Counted from the first letter of the stretch, positions 12,395 through 22,512 are shown. The stretch: DNA of 64,000 bases from Meghimatium bilineatum (GCA_034231615.1 CM067316.1:65005853-65069852); one strand, 5' to 3'. Program-made: numbers and translations. The notes: a model not told the origin generated them from the letters alone.

Positions 12395-12692
12395 TGAATA
12401 ATCAGTGTTCCAATGTCAGGAATAAAGCTGACAAACTACCTTGAGATAATCAGTGTTCCAGTGTCAGGAATAAAGCTGACAAACTACCTTGAGATAATCA
12501 GTGTTGCAGTGTCAGGAATAAAGCTGGCAAACTACCTTGAGATAATCAGTGTTGCAGTGTCAGGAATAAAGCTGGCAAACTACCTTGAGATAATCAGTGT
12601 TGCAGTGTCAGGAATAAAGCTGGCAAACTACCTTGAGATAATCAGTTTTGCAGTGTCAGGAATAAAGCTGGCAAACTACCTTGAAATAACTA
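12395..12692. repeat. minisatellite, 48-bp unit
   Basis: Six copies of a 48-bp unit (sixteen codons) containing gtgtcaggaataaagctg. The plus frame 12,413-12,772 repeats SGIKLANYLEIISVAV and then runs into the adjacent hAT-like element. It is a repeat frame. Confidence 0.95.
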
Positions 12693-12712
12693 GGAAACAA
12701 GATCGTCTTGAT

Positions 12713-13272
12713 CAGTGGTTTTCAACCTTCTTTAGACCGCTGGCCCCATTTGGAACAGACTGTCGTCAATGATCCCGTTCTAACTTAAACACACATCATT
12801 CAATTTCTGCGCAGGTTACGAAAGCTTTCTAAGCTTCATCTATCTTTCTATTATCTTTGCTCACATTTGCTGTAAGGCATCTCAGGATTGAATGACCATC
12901 GGTTTTCGGGCTGTGCCACGTTTGGTCACTTGATATACAGTAATATTGTGACGTCTTAGAATGTTGGTAACTCCTTCAATCCACCTTCTTTTTAGTCTTT
13001 CTCTGCATCTTCATGTTTCTGTGTTCATGTCGCAAACTTCATCCAGATATGATATTTGCGTGTTTTCATTGAATTAATGACCTTTGTGTGTCGCCGCCAC
13101 CTTCCATCCTGAACTTGCCTGAGGCCACAATTTCACAATTTTTTTATTGCCCTGCCACTATGAAAGTCTTAGTGAACCTAATTTCATAATTGTTCTCCAT
13201 GATCCCCTTGTAGGCCTCTGTGTCCCCTCTCAAATGAGGGGTGGGTCATATGGCCAATATTGAGAAACATTG
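12713..13272. mobile_element. hAT-like non-autonomous DNA transposon with a LINE inside
   Basis: The left end cagtggttttcaacctt and the reverse complement of the right end, caatgtttctcaatatt, are imperfect terminal inverted repeats of the hAT type (CAGTGGTTCTCAA-like). Inside the left end is ctggccccatttgg, and inside the right end is ggggtgggtcatatggcc, typical hAT subterminal text. The similarity continues outward: gtcttgat on the left matches the reverse complement of atcgagac on the right, so an 8-bp direct target duplication is not visible and the true ends may lie a little further out. No transposase is present. Confidence 0.55.
12850..13085 (-). mobile_element. LINE 3' end nested in the hAT-like element
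   Basis: The minus strand matches the plus strand of 21,925-22,075 closely. Both contain aaggtggattgaaggagtta and, after one diverged stretch, gtcacaatattactg. The conserved text encodes GRWIEGVTT, the C-terminal RGRPRxRWI-type motif that ends many LINE proteins. The copy ends in a decayed GATA-type simple repeat at its left. Lying inside the hAT-like element, it inserted after that element did. Confidence 0.7.
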
Positions 13273-13436
13273 ATCGAGACCAAGGGGTTTCAAACTTTTC
13301 ATCCTGCGCACACCGCCCACATGTAATATTTAATGTATAATTAACACAACTAGGGAGTCAACATATATATATATATGATAATTGAAATGTATCAATGAAC
13401 AAGAAAATGGAAGTGAAAGTAAAAGTGAACGTGAAA
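13273..13436. other. possible second hAT-type terminus and a TA run
   Basis: At 13,283, ggggtttcaaacttttcatc followed by ctgcgcacaccgccc resembles the end of another hAT-family element, but no matching opposite end was found. A short (TA)n lies at about 13,364-13,376. Confidence 0.3.
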
Positions 13437-13625
13437 ACTGGTCATATAACTTTCTTCATTGCACTAAATACTGGTCATATAACTTTCATCATTGCACTAA
13501 ATACTGGTCATATAACTTTCTTCATTGCACTAAATACAACAGCTGTCTCTTTCGTTCTTGTTCTCACATAATCCTGAATAGTAACACATAATCCTGAATA
13601 GTAACACATAATCCTGTATTGGTAA
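13437..13625. repeat. two short tandem repeats (33 bp x3, 20 bp x3)
   Basis: Three copies of a 33-bp unit containing actggtcatataactttctt at 13,437-13,537. After ~25 bp come three copies of cacataatcctgaatagtaa. Confidence 0.9.
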
Positions 13626-13837
13626 CACTGGTTGTGCGTGTTTGTGCAAGAAAGTTTGAATTGTAAAGCTAATTTATGATTGTTAGTGTTCGTGAGAACT
13701 TTTAACCTGACAAGGCACAAATCTGTTGCAAAATTTCTGAATCTTATCTTGGAATATACAAATTATGCAGATTTCACATGTTTAAACTTACTAGTATTGC
13801 TAATTTTGTGTGTGTATTTTTTTAAGGTTTCAAGTGA

Positions 13838-14735
13838 TTCAAATGTCTTCAACAAGAAGATCTTGCAGAAATAAGCCTAACATCTTCTGCTACATATGTG
13901 GTGAATACACCCTCATTCCTAATAGGAACCCAGTCACAACTTTTATAAAGTAAGCTTGCCATGCGTATTGTGGTATAAAACTTGGTGACCAGGATAAAGC
14001 TTGGGTTCCTTACATGGTGTGCAAATCATGCACTGAATACCCGCGTCAGTGGATTAAAGGGAAGAAGAGCAGTCTGAAATTTGGAATACCCATGGTTGGG
14101 AGGAAGCCCACAAACCATGTCTTTGACTGCAATGTAAATCAAAAACATCAACAATCCTCTGGTAGACAGAAACAAGATACTATTCCTACCGCTACATATC
14201 CAGCTTGGCTTGATTAAACAGTTCACCAAAATCCTGGACAAGGATGGTGACTGCTTCACTTACTTGTGCCGCGTTTTTCCAGAAGTAACCATAGAGAGGT
14301 TGAAATGTGGCATTTTTGATGGTCCTCAAGTTCGTCAGCTCATCAGCTCATGAGTTTGAAAAATCAATGAACAAATTGGAATTGGAAGCATGGAGGGCCT
14401 TTGTTCTGGTTGTGAAGAATTTTTTGGGCAACACCAAAGCCAGCAACTATGAAGAAGTTATCAACAATATGCTGACTGCTTTCAAAAACCTTGGATGCAA
14501 TATGAGCATAATAGTGCATTATTTATTCTTGCATATGATCGGTTTCCTGAAAATCTTGGATCAATGAGTGATGAGCAGGGAGAGAGGTTCCATTAGGACA
14601 TAAAAGAGATGGAGGCCAGGTATCAAGGACATTGGCATGCAGTAATGATGGCCTATTACTGCTGGACTCTGGAGAGAGACATCCCTGCTGCTGAACACTC
14701 GAGAAAGTTGAAGAAATTGAAGTTTATGTCTTGAA
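13838..14735 (+). pseudogene. decayed intronless copy of a multicopy orphan protein
   Basis: It opens with MSSTRRSCRNKPNIFCYICG and continues with KLGDQDKAW, VCKSCTEY, LKFGIPMVGRKPTNH, DEQGERFH and a basic C-terminus near SRKLKKLKF. I recognise this order from a large family of uncharacterised, intron-poor proteins present in many copies in arthropod, cnidarian and other animal genomes. The high copy number suggests a mobile element or a gene carried by one. Two CxxC pairs (CYIC, VCKSC) near the N-terminus suggest a zinc-binding module. The reading frame is broken in several places and the copy is a fossil. Neither function nor element class can be assigned from the sequence. Confidence 0.7.
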
Positions 14736-14965
14736 TGTTGCTCAGTGATGACATAATTTACATGTCCTTACCTTTTATCATGTCTTCTCTTCATTTATAT
14801 AAATTCGATGTTTGCAACATTTAATAAATACATTCTGTTAAATTATTTTTAAATGAAAAAAGTAACACATAATCAACTACTAATATCACTAAAATGTAAT
14901 TATGAACAGAAGGCTATAGTCAGAGAATAGAATTTGTTTAAATCAAATTAGAAAAAAAACCTGAC
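14736..14965. other. unassigned AT-rich DNA
   Basis: Could include the 3' flank of the preceding relic. Nothing specific is seen. Confidence 0.4.
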
Positions 14966-14967
14966 CT

Positions 14968-15320
14968 GATTGAGAAAAATGGATATCATTTTTGGCTTCA
15001 GTGGCACAAAATGCTCCTCATTCAGTAAAAAAAATTATAGACACCTTTCAACTTCATTTTTTGTGTACACCAGTGTAGTCTTCCGTTGCACAAAATGGTT
15101 CTCATTTTTTGGAATGCTGATTTGGCTTATTTTGTGCGATACTTTATCTCACTTGAACATCTACCTTCTGATGTTAACAGGGTGCCAAAATATTTTACTT
15201 TTCAACTTGTGCTAATTTTGTTTCATCAATTATTTTGTTGTATCTTGGTGGTGTATGTCTCATCAAGACAACCATTATGTCTGTTTTCTTCTTATTTAAA
15301 CTGAGGCCTTTGTTTTCACG
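14968..15320 (-). mobile_element. LINE RT C-terminal fragment
   Basis: The minus strand reads KKTDIMVVLMRHTPPRYN, ETKLAQVEK, FGTLLTSEGRCSSEIK and AKSAFQKMRTILCN. This is the block just after the catalytic ADD of LINE RTs: the IKKTE box, the YLGTLLTSDG box and the helix of the thumb. The fragment at 25.9-26.1 kb reads TPPRCNIMIYDTKLAQVEKV and GTLLTSEDRCSSEIKS, so the two are copies of one family. Frame changes occur after LAQVEK and after SSEIK. The catalytic motif itself is not included. Confidence 0.8.
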
Positions 15321-15635
15321 TTGTGAAAATTTAAACTATAGAAACATTTTAGATAGAACTTGATTTAGACTATAGGAGCATAGGGACATAAAGCGCAGTT
15401 ATCACATTAGTTGAAATACGCTAACAAGGAAATACAAATACAACATAACAGAGATATATCATAACAGTACAAATCAATAGTCAGCAGCGCAATGAATACA
15501 TCAGCTGGCATATTATTTCCAGGACATCTATTTAGGGATATTCTCAAATCCTCACGATTCTGGGTCGAGTTGGCCTGCAGCGACGAGGGGCATGTTCAAA
15601 CAATCTGATATATCGCTTATCCATCGTCTTCTCAT
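15321..15635. other. unassigned DNA
   Basis: No feature recognised. Confidence 0.45.
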
Positions 15636-15862
15636 CCCTGCTACCTACCCCAGCTACCAGTCATTTACGCCTGTTACCAACCCCTTACCCCGGCTACTCT
15701 CATGCATGCTACCAACCCCTTAGCCTGCTACCAGTCCTTTACCCCTGCTATCAACCCTTTGTCCCTGCTACCAACCCATAACCCCTGTTACCAACCCCTT
15801 ACACCAGCTACCAGCCATTTACGCCTGCTACCAGCCGCTTATCCCTGCTACCAGGAACATAC
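15636..15862. repeat. degenerate minisatellite, ~20-bp unit
   Basis: About 11 diverged copies of ccctgctaccaaccccttac. Confidence 0.9.
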
Positions 15863-16440
15863 CTTCCATAACTAATTTTCGCATGCTGTTATATCTCTCT
15901 GTATGGCCAAAAATCCTCCGTTCTCTTAATATAATGTGGTTTAAGAGCCAGCCCTCTTCATTGTTCTTACCATTTCTTGATTTGCCTTTTTTCGTTGTTC
16001 ATGGTATTATCAAAATCCTTCTGTAGGATCTCATTTCGAAGAAAGGTATCCCATGTGCCAGTGGGTGGTAATTTGTCAAAGAGTTCTCATTTGTGCAAGT
16101 TTAGCAATTATTCCATCGTAATGGGTACTGCTATAAATTAATGAAATCATTTTTTTCTTGTTTTGCGATTTTCTTTGCAAACTCATCCGGTTTGCAAGAG
16201 GAGAACTGAATGTGTTATGTGGTGGTTTACAGTTTGGCTGTGACACGTGCATTTTAAATCAGATATATGCGAATTTTCATGATATTTTTTCACAACTTAA
16301 ACTTCAACTGAAATTGTCGTCACTTTTATACTCAATCCTACTTAGCTTACTCTTACCACATTTTTCAGCTCACTTTTATTATTCTATGTTACCATTTGTG
16401 CCTGAAAACACAATGATGAAGAAATGCATCTAGAATATAT
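15863..16440. other. unassigned DNA
   Basis: The 91-codon plus frame at 16,158-16,433 has a hydrophobic C-terminal half (SSLLYSILLSLLLPHF) but no recognised domain, no promoter and no splice context. I do not call it a gene. Confidence 0.4.
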
Positions 16441-16976
16441 GACACATGGAGAAAATATAGCTATAAACTATACCACACACAGGAGAAAATATAGCTATAA
16501 ACTATACCACATACAGGAGAAAATATATAAGCTATAAACTATACCACACACAGGAGAAAATATAGCTATAAACTATACCACACACAGGAGAAAATATAGC
16601 TATAAACTATACCACACACAGGAGAAAATATAGCTATAAACTATACCACATACAGGAGAAAATATATAAGCTATAAACTATACCACACACAGGAGAAAAT
16701 ATAGCTATAAACTATACCACACACAGGAGAAAATATAGCTATAAACTATACCACATACAGGAGAAAATATATAAGCTATAAACTATACCACACACAGGAG
16801 AAAATATAGCTATAAACTATACCACACACAGGAGAAAATATAGCTATAAACTATACCACACACAGGAGAAAATATAGCTATAAACTATACCACACACAGG
16901 AGAAAATATAGCTATAAACTATACCACACACAGGAGAAAATATAGCTATAAACTATACCACATACAGGAGAAATAT
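16441..16976. repeat. minisatellite, 34-bp unit
   Basis: About 15.7 copies containing gagaaaatatagctataaac and taccacacacag. A 37-bp variant with catacag and atataagct appears at about 16,511, 16,646 and 16,754, marking multi-unit blocks. Confidence 0.96.
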
Positions 16977-17525
16977 AGACACAATATAGAACAAGGGTGA
17001 GGTGGAAGACAAGTCATGTGAATATAAACAACTTGTAAATATTCTTGTATATAATCAGCCATATGTATTGTCTTATATCTGAATACATATCAAATTTGAA
17101 AAATGGTCTGCAACTTTGATTTTTCCTGGACAAGTAAAACCAACCACATGCAGATGTGTAGATGTCTGCAGCCAAACGTAAATATAAGTTTCCCACACAC
17201 CACATGCAACCAGCATAAACTGTGGGATATGATAACACGTTACCGAGACATAAACATACAATCCGAGAACAAATATTGATGTAGACTCGGCGAATATTTG
17301 AAAAGGTAGCATTTATCTTACGATTTTCTGTATGGCAACAAATTCAATCTGGCATAACGCCATCTATTCCTTCATAATCATGACAAGTACGTTCTAGGCC
17401 AGATTTGTTTAGCGTTTGTAGGAAATAGAACACAAATCTAGTAAATGTTAACAGTTTTATGTCGTTGGTTTGCAACTATTTAATCACTGTATTTGATAGG
17501 ATTTTACCAATGTCAAGTACCAGGG
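16977..17525. other. unassigned DNA
   Basis: Frames of 74-79 codons on the minus strand show no known domain. Confidence 0.45.
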
Positions 17526-17675
17526 TGTGTGTCTAATCTCGATATGTGGTAAGATTGTAACTATGTCAAGTGTTATGATTCAATCAATGTTATTGATATA
17601 ATTTGAACATAAGTGTTATGATTTAATCAAGATTTGTATATATAATTTGAACAACTAAAATGTTATAATTTCAGT
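17526..17675. repeat. left part of a ~43-bp minisatellite split by a LINE
   Basis: Decayed copies containing aagtgttatgatt, caatcaatgttattgatata and atttgaacat. Matching units resume at 18,295 to the right of the LINE. Confidence 0.75.
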
Positions 17676-18288
17676 CAGTCAGTTCCTCTTTTGCCAAGTT
17701 TGGCACACAAGGCAGATGTCATAGTTCTCCATGACTGTCGGTCAGTTGCTAGGGTTGCAGGTCTTATGCATTTATGCTTGTTGATTTTAATTCATTCATA
17801 AATGTTCTTCTGAGCGTTGTTTTTGTTCTTCCCTGTTTTCTTGTCCCGTCTGGTGTCCACATGAAGGCTTTTCGTGGAATTCTGTCTTCCTTCATTCTAA
17901 GTACGTGGCCGATGTATGTCCAGCGATGTTTTCTGATGTTCGTCACGTATTCTTGTTTTGTCTCCTCTCTTAGTGTGTCGTTTGATTTGAAGTCTTTCCA
18001 ATTAGTATTTGTGATTTTTCTTAGGCATCTATTCTCGAAGGCAACTAACTTCTTATCCATTATTGCAGTAGATTTCCAACTTTCACATCCATATGTCAAT
18101 GATGGAGTCACACTTGCATTGAATAGTCGCAGTTTGATGTGTTTACTTGCGATCTTATATCTCCAGATGTTTGAGAGTTTGTTAAACGTGTTGGAGGCGC
18201 GAACGATTCGAGTCTTGATTTCTGAGTTGGTATTCCCATCTGCTGTTATCTTGCTTCCCAAATATAGGAAATTTGAAACGTTGTCTAA
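17676..18288 (-). mobile_element. LINE, RT C-terminal fragment with 3' end
   Basis: A 177-codon minus frame (17,764-18,297) reads VSNFLYLGSKITADGNTNSE, SLTYGCESW, LRKITNTNWKDFKSND, RWTYIGHVLRM and GRTKTTLRRTF: the YLG box, the YG-ESW box and the GHVLRM/RRTF tail of LINE RTs. After a frameshift the tail continues with ATDRQSWRTMTSALCAKLGK, ending close to the simple repeat cagtcagtcag that borders the array. The fragment is 5'-truncated just after the RT palm. The plus-strand fragment at 22.2-22.5 kb ends with the related NRQNWRDLTSDLCANFSAKG and belongs to the same family. Confidence 0.88.
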
Positions 18289-18401
18289 TTTAATCAAGAT
18301 TATTGATATAATTTAAACAATCTCAAGTGTTATGATTCAACAAGATTATCTCGAGAGAACATAAAACATGTTATTGTGTTTTTGTTAGAAGAACATAACT
18401 G
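18289..18401. repeat. right part of the ~43-bp minisatellite
   Basis: taatcaagattattgatata, atttaaacaa and aagtgttatgattcaac repeat the text left of the LINE, so the array was present before the insertion. Short matching taattt strings at both edges may be the remnant of a target duplication. Confidence 0.7.
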
Positions 18402-18435
18402 CTTCTTCTTCTTCTGCGTTCAGCATGTGGTCATG

Positions 18436-18879
18436 CTATACCGTCAGACCTGTCATCAAGACGAAGTCCACTGTCTTCTCCAGGTCAGAGCGGCTGCCCC
18501 ATAGCTTTTGCCTCAAGTCTGTATCCTCTGGCCAGGTCTGCTGTCTCTGCTCTTTGTATGTTGGGCAGTCCTGACGTATGTGTTCTGGAGTCTGGGTTCC
18601 GGATCCACATGGACATTCATCTGTGTATGAGATCCTTAATCGATAAAGGTGACCCAACAGTCTGCAGTGGCCTGTTCTAAAGCGAACTATTGTGGTCTGT
18701 TGATATCTCTGGAGGAGATATATTGCATCATGTTCGTATTCCCCTTCCATTTCTTTCTTCCACTTTGATGTGTATGTGTTGCGGATTATTGTTTTTACTT
18801 CTCCGTAAGACAGTGGGTGTCTGTGTTGCTCCATTTCACTTCCTGCCTTTGGCAGAGCATCCGCTTTCTCATTTCCCAT
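18436..18879 (-). pseudogene. RNase H end and zinc-cluster tail of the I-like LINE
   Basis: A 147-codon frame starting at MGNEKADALPKAGSE, the last RNase H block. The preceding WIPSHCGI lies in the same frame behind the start. It continues through TIVRFRTGHCRLLGHLYRLR to CPCGSGTQTPEHIRQDC and WPEDTDLRQKLWG. The 53.4 kb copy has the matching IILRLRTGHNRLRSHMYTKF and CTCGQAAQSAKHILQEC. The protein ends ~35 bp from the (GAA)n tail. Confidence 0.88.
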
Positions 18880-19035
18880 GATTCCACAGTGTGATGGTAT
18901 CCACTAAAGAGCAATAGCTGTTGATTTTTGGATCTGTCTTTTGGATCTGTCTTAATGGTCTGATGTTGTACAGAAGGCTTTCGTTTCTGTTGCTCTGGAT
19001 TGATTCCAGTAGGGATCTGCAATCTGTGAATATGG

Positions 19036-19821
19036 CTATCTTCTTTGTCTTGGCAGTCCTAGTTCAGTGAAGGCTTTCAGTGCTTGATGGAGTGCAACTG
19101 CTTCTGCTCTAAAATTAGAGGAGTATTTCCCGGTTGGAAAAGCTTTTGATATTGTCTTCCCATCTGTGAGTCTTATAAAAATTCCACCTCCTCCATTCCT
19201 TACTGCTCCTTCTGCCGATCCATCGGTGTAGACATGTGTCCAATCCTTGGGATTGTATTTTATTTCTATCATCTCCAGTGTCAATACTTTTAGTTGAGGT
19301 GGAGTTTGGTATTCCTTATTAATTATTCCAGGTACCTGTGTTATTATGGAGACATTCTGGAGGCTATTGCCTGGCTCTTCAAAGTCCGTTAGTGTTTCAA
19401 TTTCATTTGGGAGGTTTGTGAGGATTTCTTTATGTTGTTCATGGATATCTTTAGAGATGTGACAGAAGCTGGTTCTCTTCAACCTGCTTGTGGTTGATCT
19501 AGAAATTTGCGCATACATCAGATGGTTTGGCATGCGCTTAATTTTTTCCCTTTGAACAAGCACTCTTTCTTCTCTTCTGTCATCCAGTGGGCGGAAGTTT
19601 GCATGTTTTTCCATTGCATGGATTGGAGTGGTTTTCATCCCTCCAGAGATATTTCGAAGTCCTGCATTTTGTACTTTAGATAGGCGATTAGTGTTTGTTT
19701 TTGATGCTGATGCCCAGGCTGTCATTCCATATTCTACTACAGGTCTGACTGTACCCATGTAGACTTTTCGGAGAATATTTCCATTTGCTCCCCAGCAAGT
19801 TCCTGCAAGTTTCTTCATCAA
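19036..19821 (-). pseudogene. RT thumb and N-terminal RNase H of the I-like LINE
   Basis: A 261-codon frame. Residues 1-60 are the RT C-terminal block (VRPVVEYGMTAWASA, RLSKVQNAGLRNISGGMKTT). Residues ~60-185 form the linker. From ~195 RNase H begins: HVYTDGSAEGAVRNGGGGIF contains the first catalytic Asp, and FRAEAVALHQALKAF the catalytic Glu. The frame breaks before the third acidic residue, which appears in another frame as IFTDCRSLLESI near 19,020. Confidence 0.9.
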
Positions 19822-20041
19822 GGATAGCCTCCTGGTTGTTTTTTGCTCAGTGGTTACTAGGTGTGGTTTCAGGTGAGTCGCTTGTCCAGTGTGACCCCTA
19901 GATATGTAGGGTTCTCCACATGTGCTAGCTCACTTCCAGTTATTTTAAGATTTGCTTTTTCTTGGTGGTTTGAAAGTGAGAAGATGGTTGTCACAGTTTT
20001 GGAGAGGTTGATCTGGGCTCCCCAGTCAGATGCCCATTCAT

Positions 20042-20407
20042 TTAAGGTGTCAAGTGCTGTCTGCATTGTTTTTTTGCAGTGGATAGGTTTCCTGCCACAC
20101 TCCGGGCAGCAAAGTCATCTGCATGAAGAGCCTTTGAAATATGATGTGACAGTTTCTCTCCCATATCATTGATGAATACTAGGAAGAGGGTAGGAGAGAT
20201 CACTCCTCCTTGAGGTACTCCTTGTTGGAGAGTAACACGTTTGCTTAGTTTACCATCTACTTTTACTCTTGCAGTGTGGTAGCAGTGGAAATCTTTTATC
20301 CAGCTAAACATTCTGCCTTCAATTTTGTTTTGGAGAAGCTTGAAGAGGACTCCCTCTTTCCACACCTTATCGAAGGCCTTACTTAAGTCCATAAAAGTAG
20401 CCAGCAC
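20042..20407 (-). pseudogene. RT palm of the I-like LINE
   Basis: A 121-codon open stretch holding motifs A, B and C of the reverse transcriptase. Motif A is FMDLSKAFDKV. Motif B is GVPQGGVISPTLF, with G in place of the more usual C or S. Motif C is HADD rather than Y/F-ADD. The two aspartates needed for metal binding remain. The frame is lost just after HADDFAARS and resumes in another frame at 20,066 as LDTLNEWASDWGAQINLSKT, the following RT segment. The missing RT N-terminus lies beyond the truncation at ~20,465. Confidence 0.88.
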
Positions 20408-20465
20408 TTTTTCCTTCTTTTGGAAAGCATTTTCGATTTCCTATGCTAGGTATGTAAGCTGGTCT

Positions 20466-20735
20466 TCATAATAACTAAACTTGCAGGTTGTTAGGACCAC
20501 TGTTGACTGAACTTGCTGGTTGATAGGACCACTGGTGACTGAACTTGCAGGTTGTTAGGACCACTGTTGACTGAATTTGCAGGTTGTTAGGACCACTGTT
20601 GACTGAACTTGCAGGTTGTTAGGACCACTGTTGACTGAGCGTGCAGGTTGATAGGACCACTGTTGACTGAACTTGCAGGTTGATAGGACCACTGTTGACT
20701 AAACCTGCAGGTTGACTGGAACCACCATTGACTAA
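20466..20735. repeat. minisatellite, 32-bp unit
   Basis: About eight copies containing gaacttgcaggttgttagga and ccactgttgact, starting directly at the truncated 5' side of the I-like LINE. Confidence 0.94.
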
Positions 20736-20953
20736 ATGAAACTGAGTAACTAACCTTCAATATGTAACAAAATAGCATTCGCTTGAAAAGATTACCCAGT
20801 AGGAACAATTGAGGGTAGAAGGAGAATAGTGACATAAGAAACCAAGTGGTTTGAAAATATCAAGTCATTTTTTGTTTAGTATCTTCGTCCGATACTAGCT
20901 TAGAGAATATTTGTGTGCTGTTTCTAATATGCTATCTCTATCGGGTAAATTTT
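20736..20953. other. unassigned DNA
   Basis: No feature recognised. Confidence 0.4.
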
Positions 20954-20971
20954 TTATTATTATTATTATTA

Positions 20972-21018
<47 letters not shown>
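20954..21018. repeat. (TTA)n microsatellite
   Basis: About 21 trinucleotides with a single slip. Confidence 0.97.
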
Positions 21019-21114
21019 AAACTGTGTCAATCTATAGGATAATCATATGAGCCGTGATGAAATGGAATAATGACGATCAGCTGTAGGTCATGGCCAGTGA
21101 TTATTGTTCATTAT

Positions 21115-21545
21115 TGTTCAATCTATATACAAACCAGGTAGTCTATGGACAAACCAGGCAATCTATGGACAAACCAGGAAATCTATGGACAAACCAGGCA
21201 ATCTATGGATAAACCAGGCAATCTATAGATCATGTCTTTGATCTGACTGTGACGTAATTTGACATGACGAACTACAGATTATCTATTTCAAATGTGTGAT
21301 TTGATCTGACAATCTAATGATCATGTCATCGAACTGTGTGATTTGATCTGACAATCTACTGATCATGTCATCGAACTGTGTGATTTGATCTGACAATCTA
21401 CAATGCCATCGAACTGTGTGATTTGATCTGACAATCTACAATGTCATCGAACTGTGTGATTTGATCTGACAATCTACAATGTCATCGAACTGTGTGATTT
21501 GATCTCACAATCTACTGATCATGTCATCGAACTGTGCGATTTGAT
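21115..21545. repeat. two minisatellites (20-bp, then 38/42-bp)
   Basis: At 21,115-21,230, about six copies of caatctatggacaaaccagg. At 21,240-21,545, copies of a 42-bp unit (tcatcgaactgtgtgatttg plus atctgacaatct, ending tgatcatg) alternate with a 38-bp form lacking four bases. Confidence 0.93.
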
Positions 21546-21557
21546 TGCACGCATAAG

Positions 21558-21664
21558 TATAAATGAAAGTGCTTACCTCTGAATAACAACACGACTTGGC
21601 TTCAATCGAGGCTTTTACCTTCAAGATAGAGCAGGTTTGACTAAAATGGATTCTGAAGGTGAGT
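21558..21664 (+). promoter_or_regulatory. candidate TATA box, start codon and splice donor
   Basis: TATAAAT at 21,558-21,564 is followed about 80 bp later by an ATG in good context (taaaATGG, 21,646). Four codons and one base after the start lies a consensus donor, GAAG|GTGAGT, at 21,658/21,659. This is the arrangement of a short first coding exon (MDSE plus one base). No downstream exon was identified, and such strings do occur by chance, so this is a weak candidate. Confidence 0.25.
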
Positions 21665-21915
21665 ACTTCAAATGAAGTGTTTACCTGTGTCTGTCTGTAT
21701 GCTCAATGTTTGACGTTGAAATTGATTTGTGTTGTTGTACGTTACGTAAAACACAGGTTTTCTAGAACGTTCCACTTAAACACGACGGATTATCATAACA
21801 TTATTGTTGTTACGTTTCAAGCAGTATTACATTTGTTGTTGTAGAATATACGTGTATGTCTATCAATCTATTTTACCAGTTCTACCAAGGACTATTTAAT
21901 GGCCAGTAGCAAGAG
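21665..21915. other. unassigned DNA
   Basis: No feature recognised. Confidence 0.4.
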
Positions 21916-21917
21916 CA

Positions 21918-22140
21918 TAAAACATGAAAACCGCAAGATACAGAGGAAGACCAAGAGGAAGGTGGATTGAAGGAGTTACCACCGTTCTGAGAGGTCACAA
22001 TATTACTGCAAATCAAGCGACCAAACGTGTCCTAACTCCAAAACCGGTCGTCATTCAATCCTGCAACGTCTTAAAACAAAAACAGAGACATGATGATAGA
22101 CGGACAGACGGACGGACGGACGGACGGACGGACGGATATA
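21918..22140 (+). mobile_element. LINE 3' end with GACG-repeat tail
   Basis: The plus strand encodes RYRGRPRGRWIEGVTTVLRG, HNITANQATKRVLT and further residues, the basic C-terminus of a LINE protein. It ends in agacggacagacgga repeats (22,095-22,136). The same nucleotide text occurs on the minus strand at 12,870-13,080 inside the hAT-like element, so this is a family rather than a host exon. Only ~55 codons remain. Confidence 0.7.
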
Positions 22141-22224
22141 TAGACTCATGGATATAAATAAAATATAAAATAATTGTTTGGTGATCTTTGCAAAACTAGC
22201 AAATGTTATGACCTGCATGCAAAT

Positions 22225-22512
22225 CATCAGAGAAATATGTCCTTGCAATCACGCATTACAGACATTGGTGATGTATAGACATCAACAGAATGCATTATCA
22301 ATCTCTTGAATGGATACCTACAGGCAAAAGAGCAAGTGGTAGACCAAAAAACACTCAGAAGAACAATACTTAGAGAAAGTAAAACAACCAATATCCATAC
22401 TATTCAAGAGCTGTACAGAATAGCATTGAACAGACAGAATTGGAGAGATCTGACCTCTGACCTATGCGCTAACTTCAGCGCTAAAGGAAAATGAATGAAT
22501 GAATGAACTTAT
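22225..22512 (+). mobile_element. LINE 3' end with ATGA-repeat tail
   Basis: Reads WIPTGKRASGRPKNTQ in one frame and KTLRRTILRESKTTNIHTIQ, then LNRQNWRDLTSDLCANFSAK, in the next, ending in aatgaatgaatgaatgaac. It matches the C-terminus of the minus-strand LINE at 17.7-18.3 kb (GRTKTTLRRTF, DRQSWRTMTSALCAKLGK). One frameshift lies near 22,350. Only the last ~85 codons are present. Confidence 0.75.

Larger units (their letters stand above)
18402..20465 (-). mobile_element. I-like LINE with RT and RNase H (5'-truncated)
   Basis: In minus-strand order it carries RT motif A (FMDLSKAFDKV), motif B (GVPQGGVISPTLF), motif C (HADDFA), the YLGVTLDKRLT box, the VRPVVEYGMTAWASAS thumb block, a full RNase H domain and a C-terminal C-x1-C-x8-H-x4-C cluster (CPCGSGTQTPEHIRQDC). 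RNase H after RT marks the I group; a similar element, Nimbus, is known from snails. The endonuclease and RT N-terminus are missing. The 3' end is at the left, with a (GAA)n tail (ttcttcttcttc in plus orientation). At least three frame changes and a stop before the WIPSHC block show it is dead. A related copy at 53.4-54.3 kb is better preserved. Confidence 0.92.

Noticed and set aside
13283-13330. Second hAT-type terminus as a separate element
   Set aside because: No partner terminus in the window; kept only as a weak note.
17774-18316. 180-codon plus frame with hydrophobic stretches
   Set aside because: Antisense shadow of the minus-strand LINE RT, which has clear conserved boxes.
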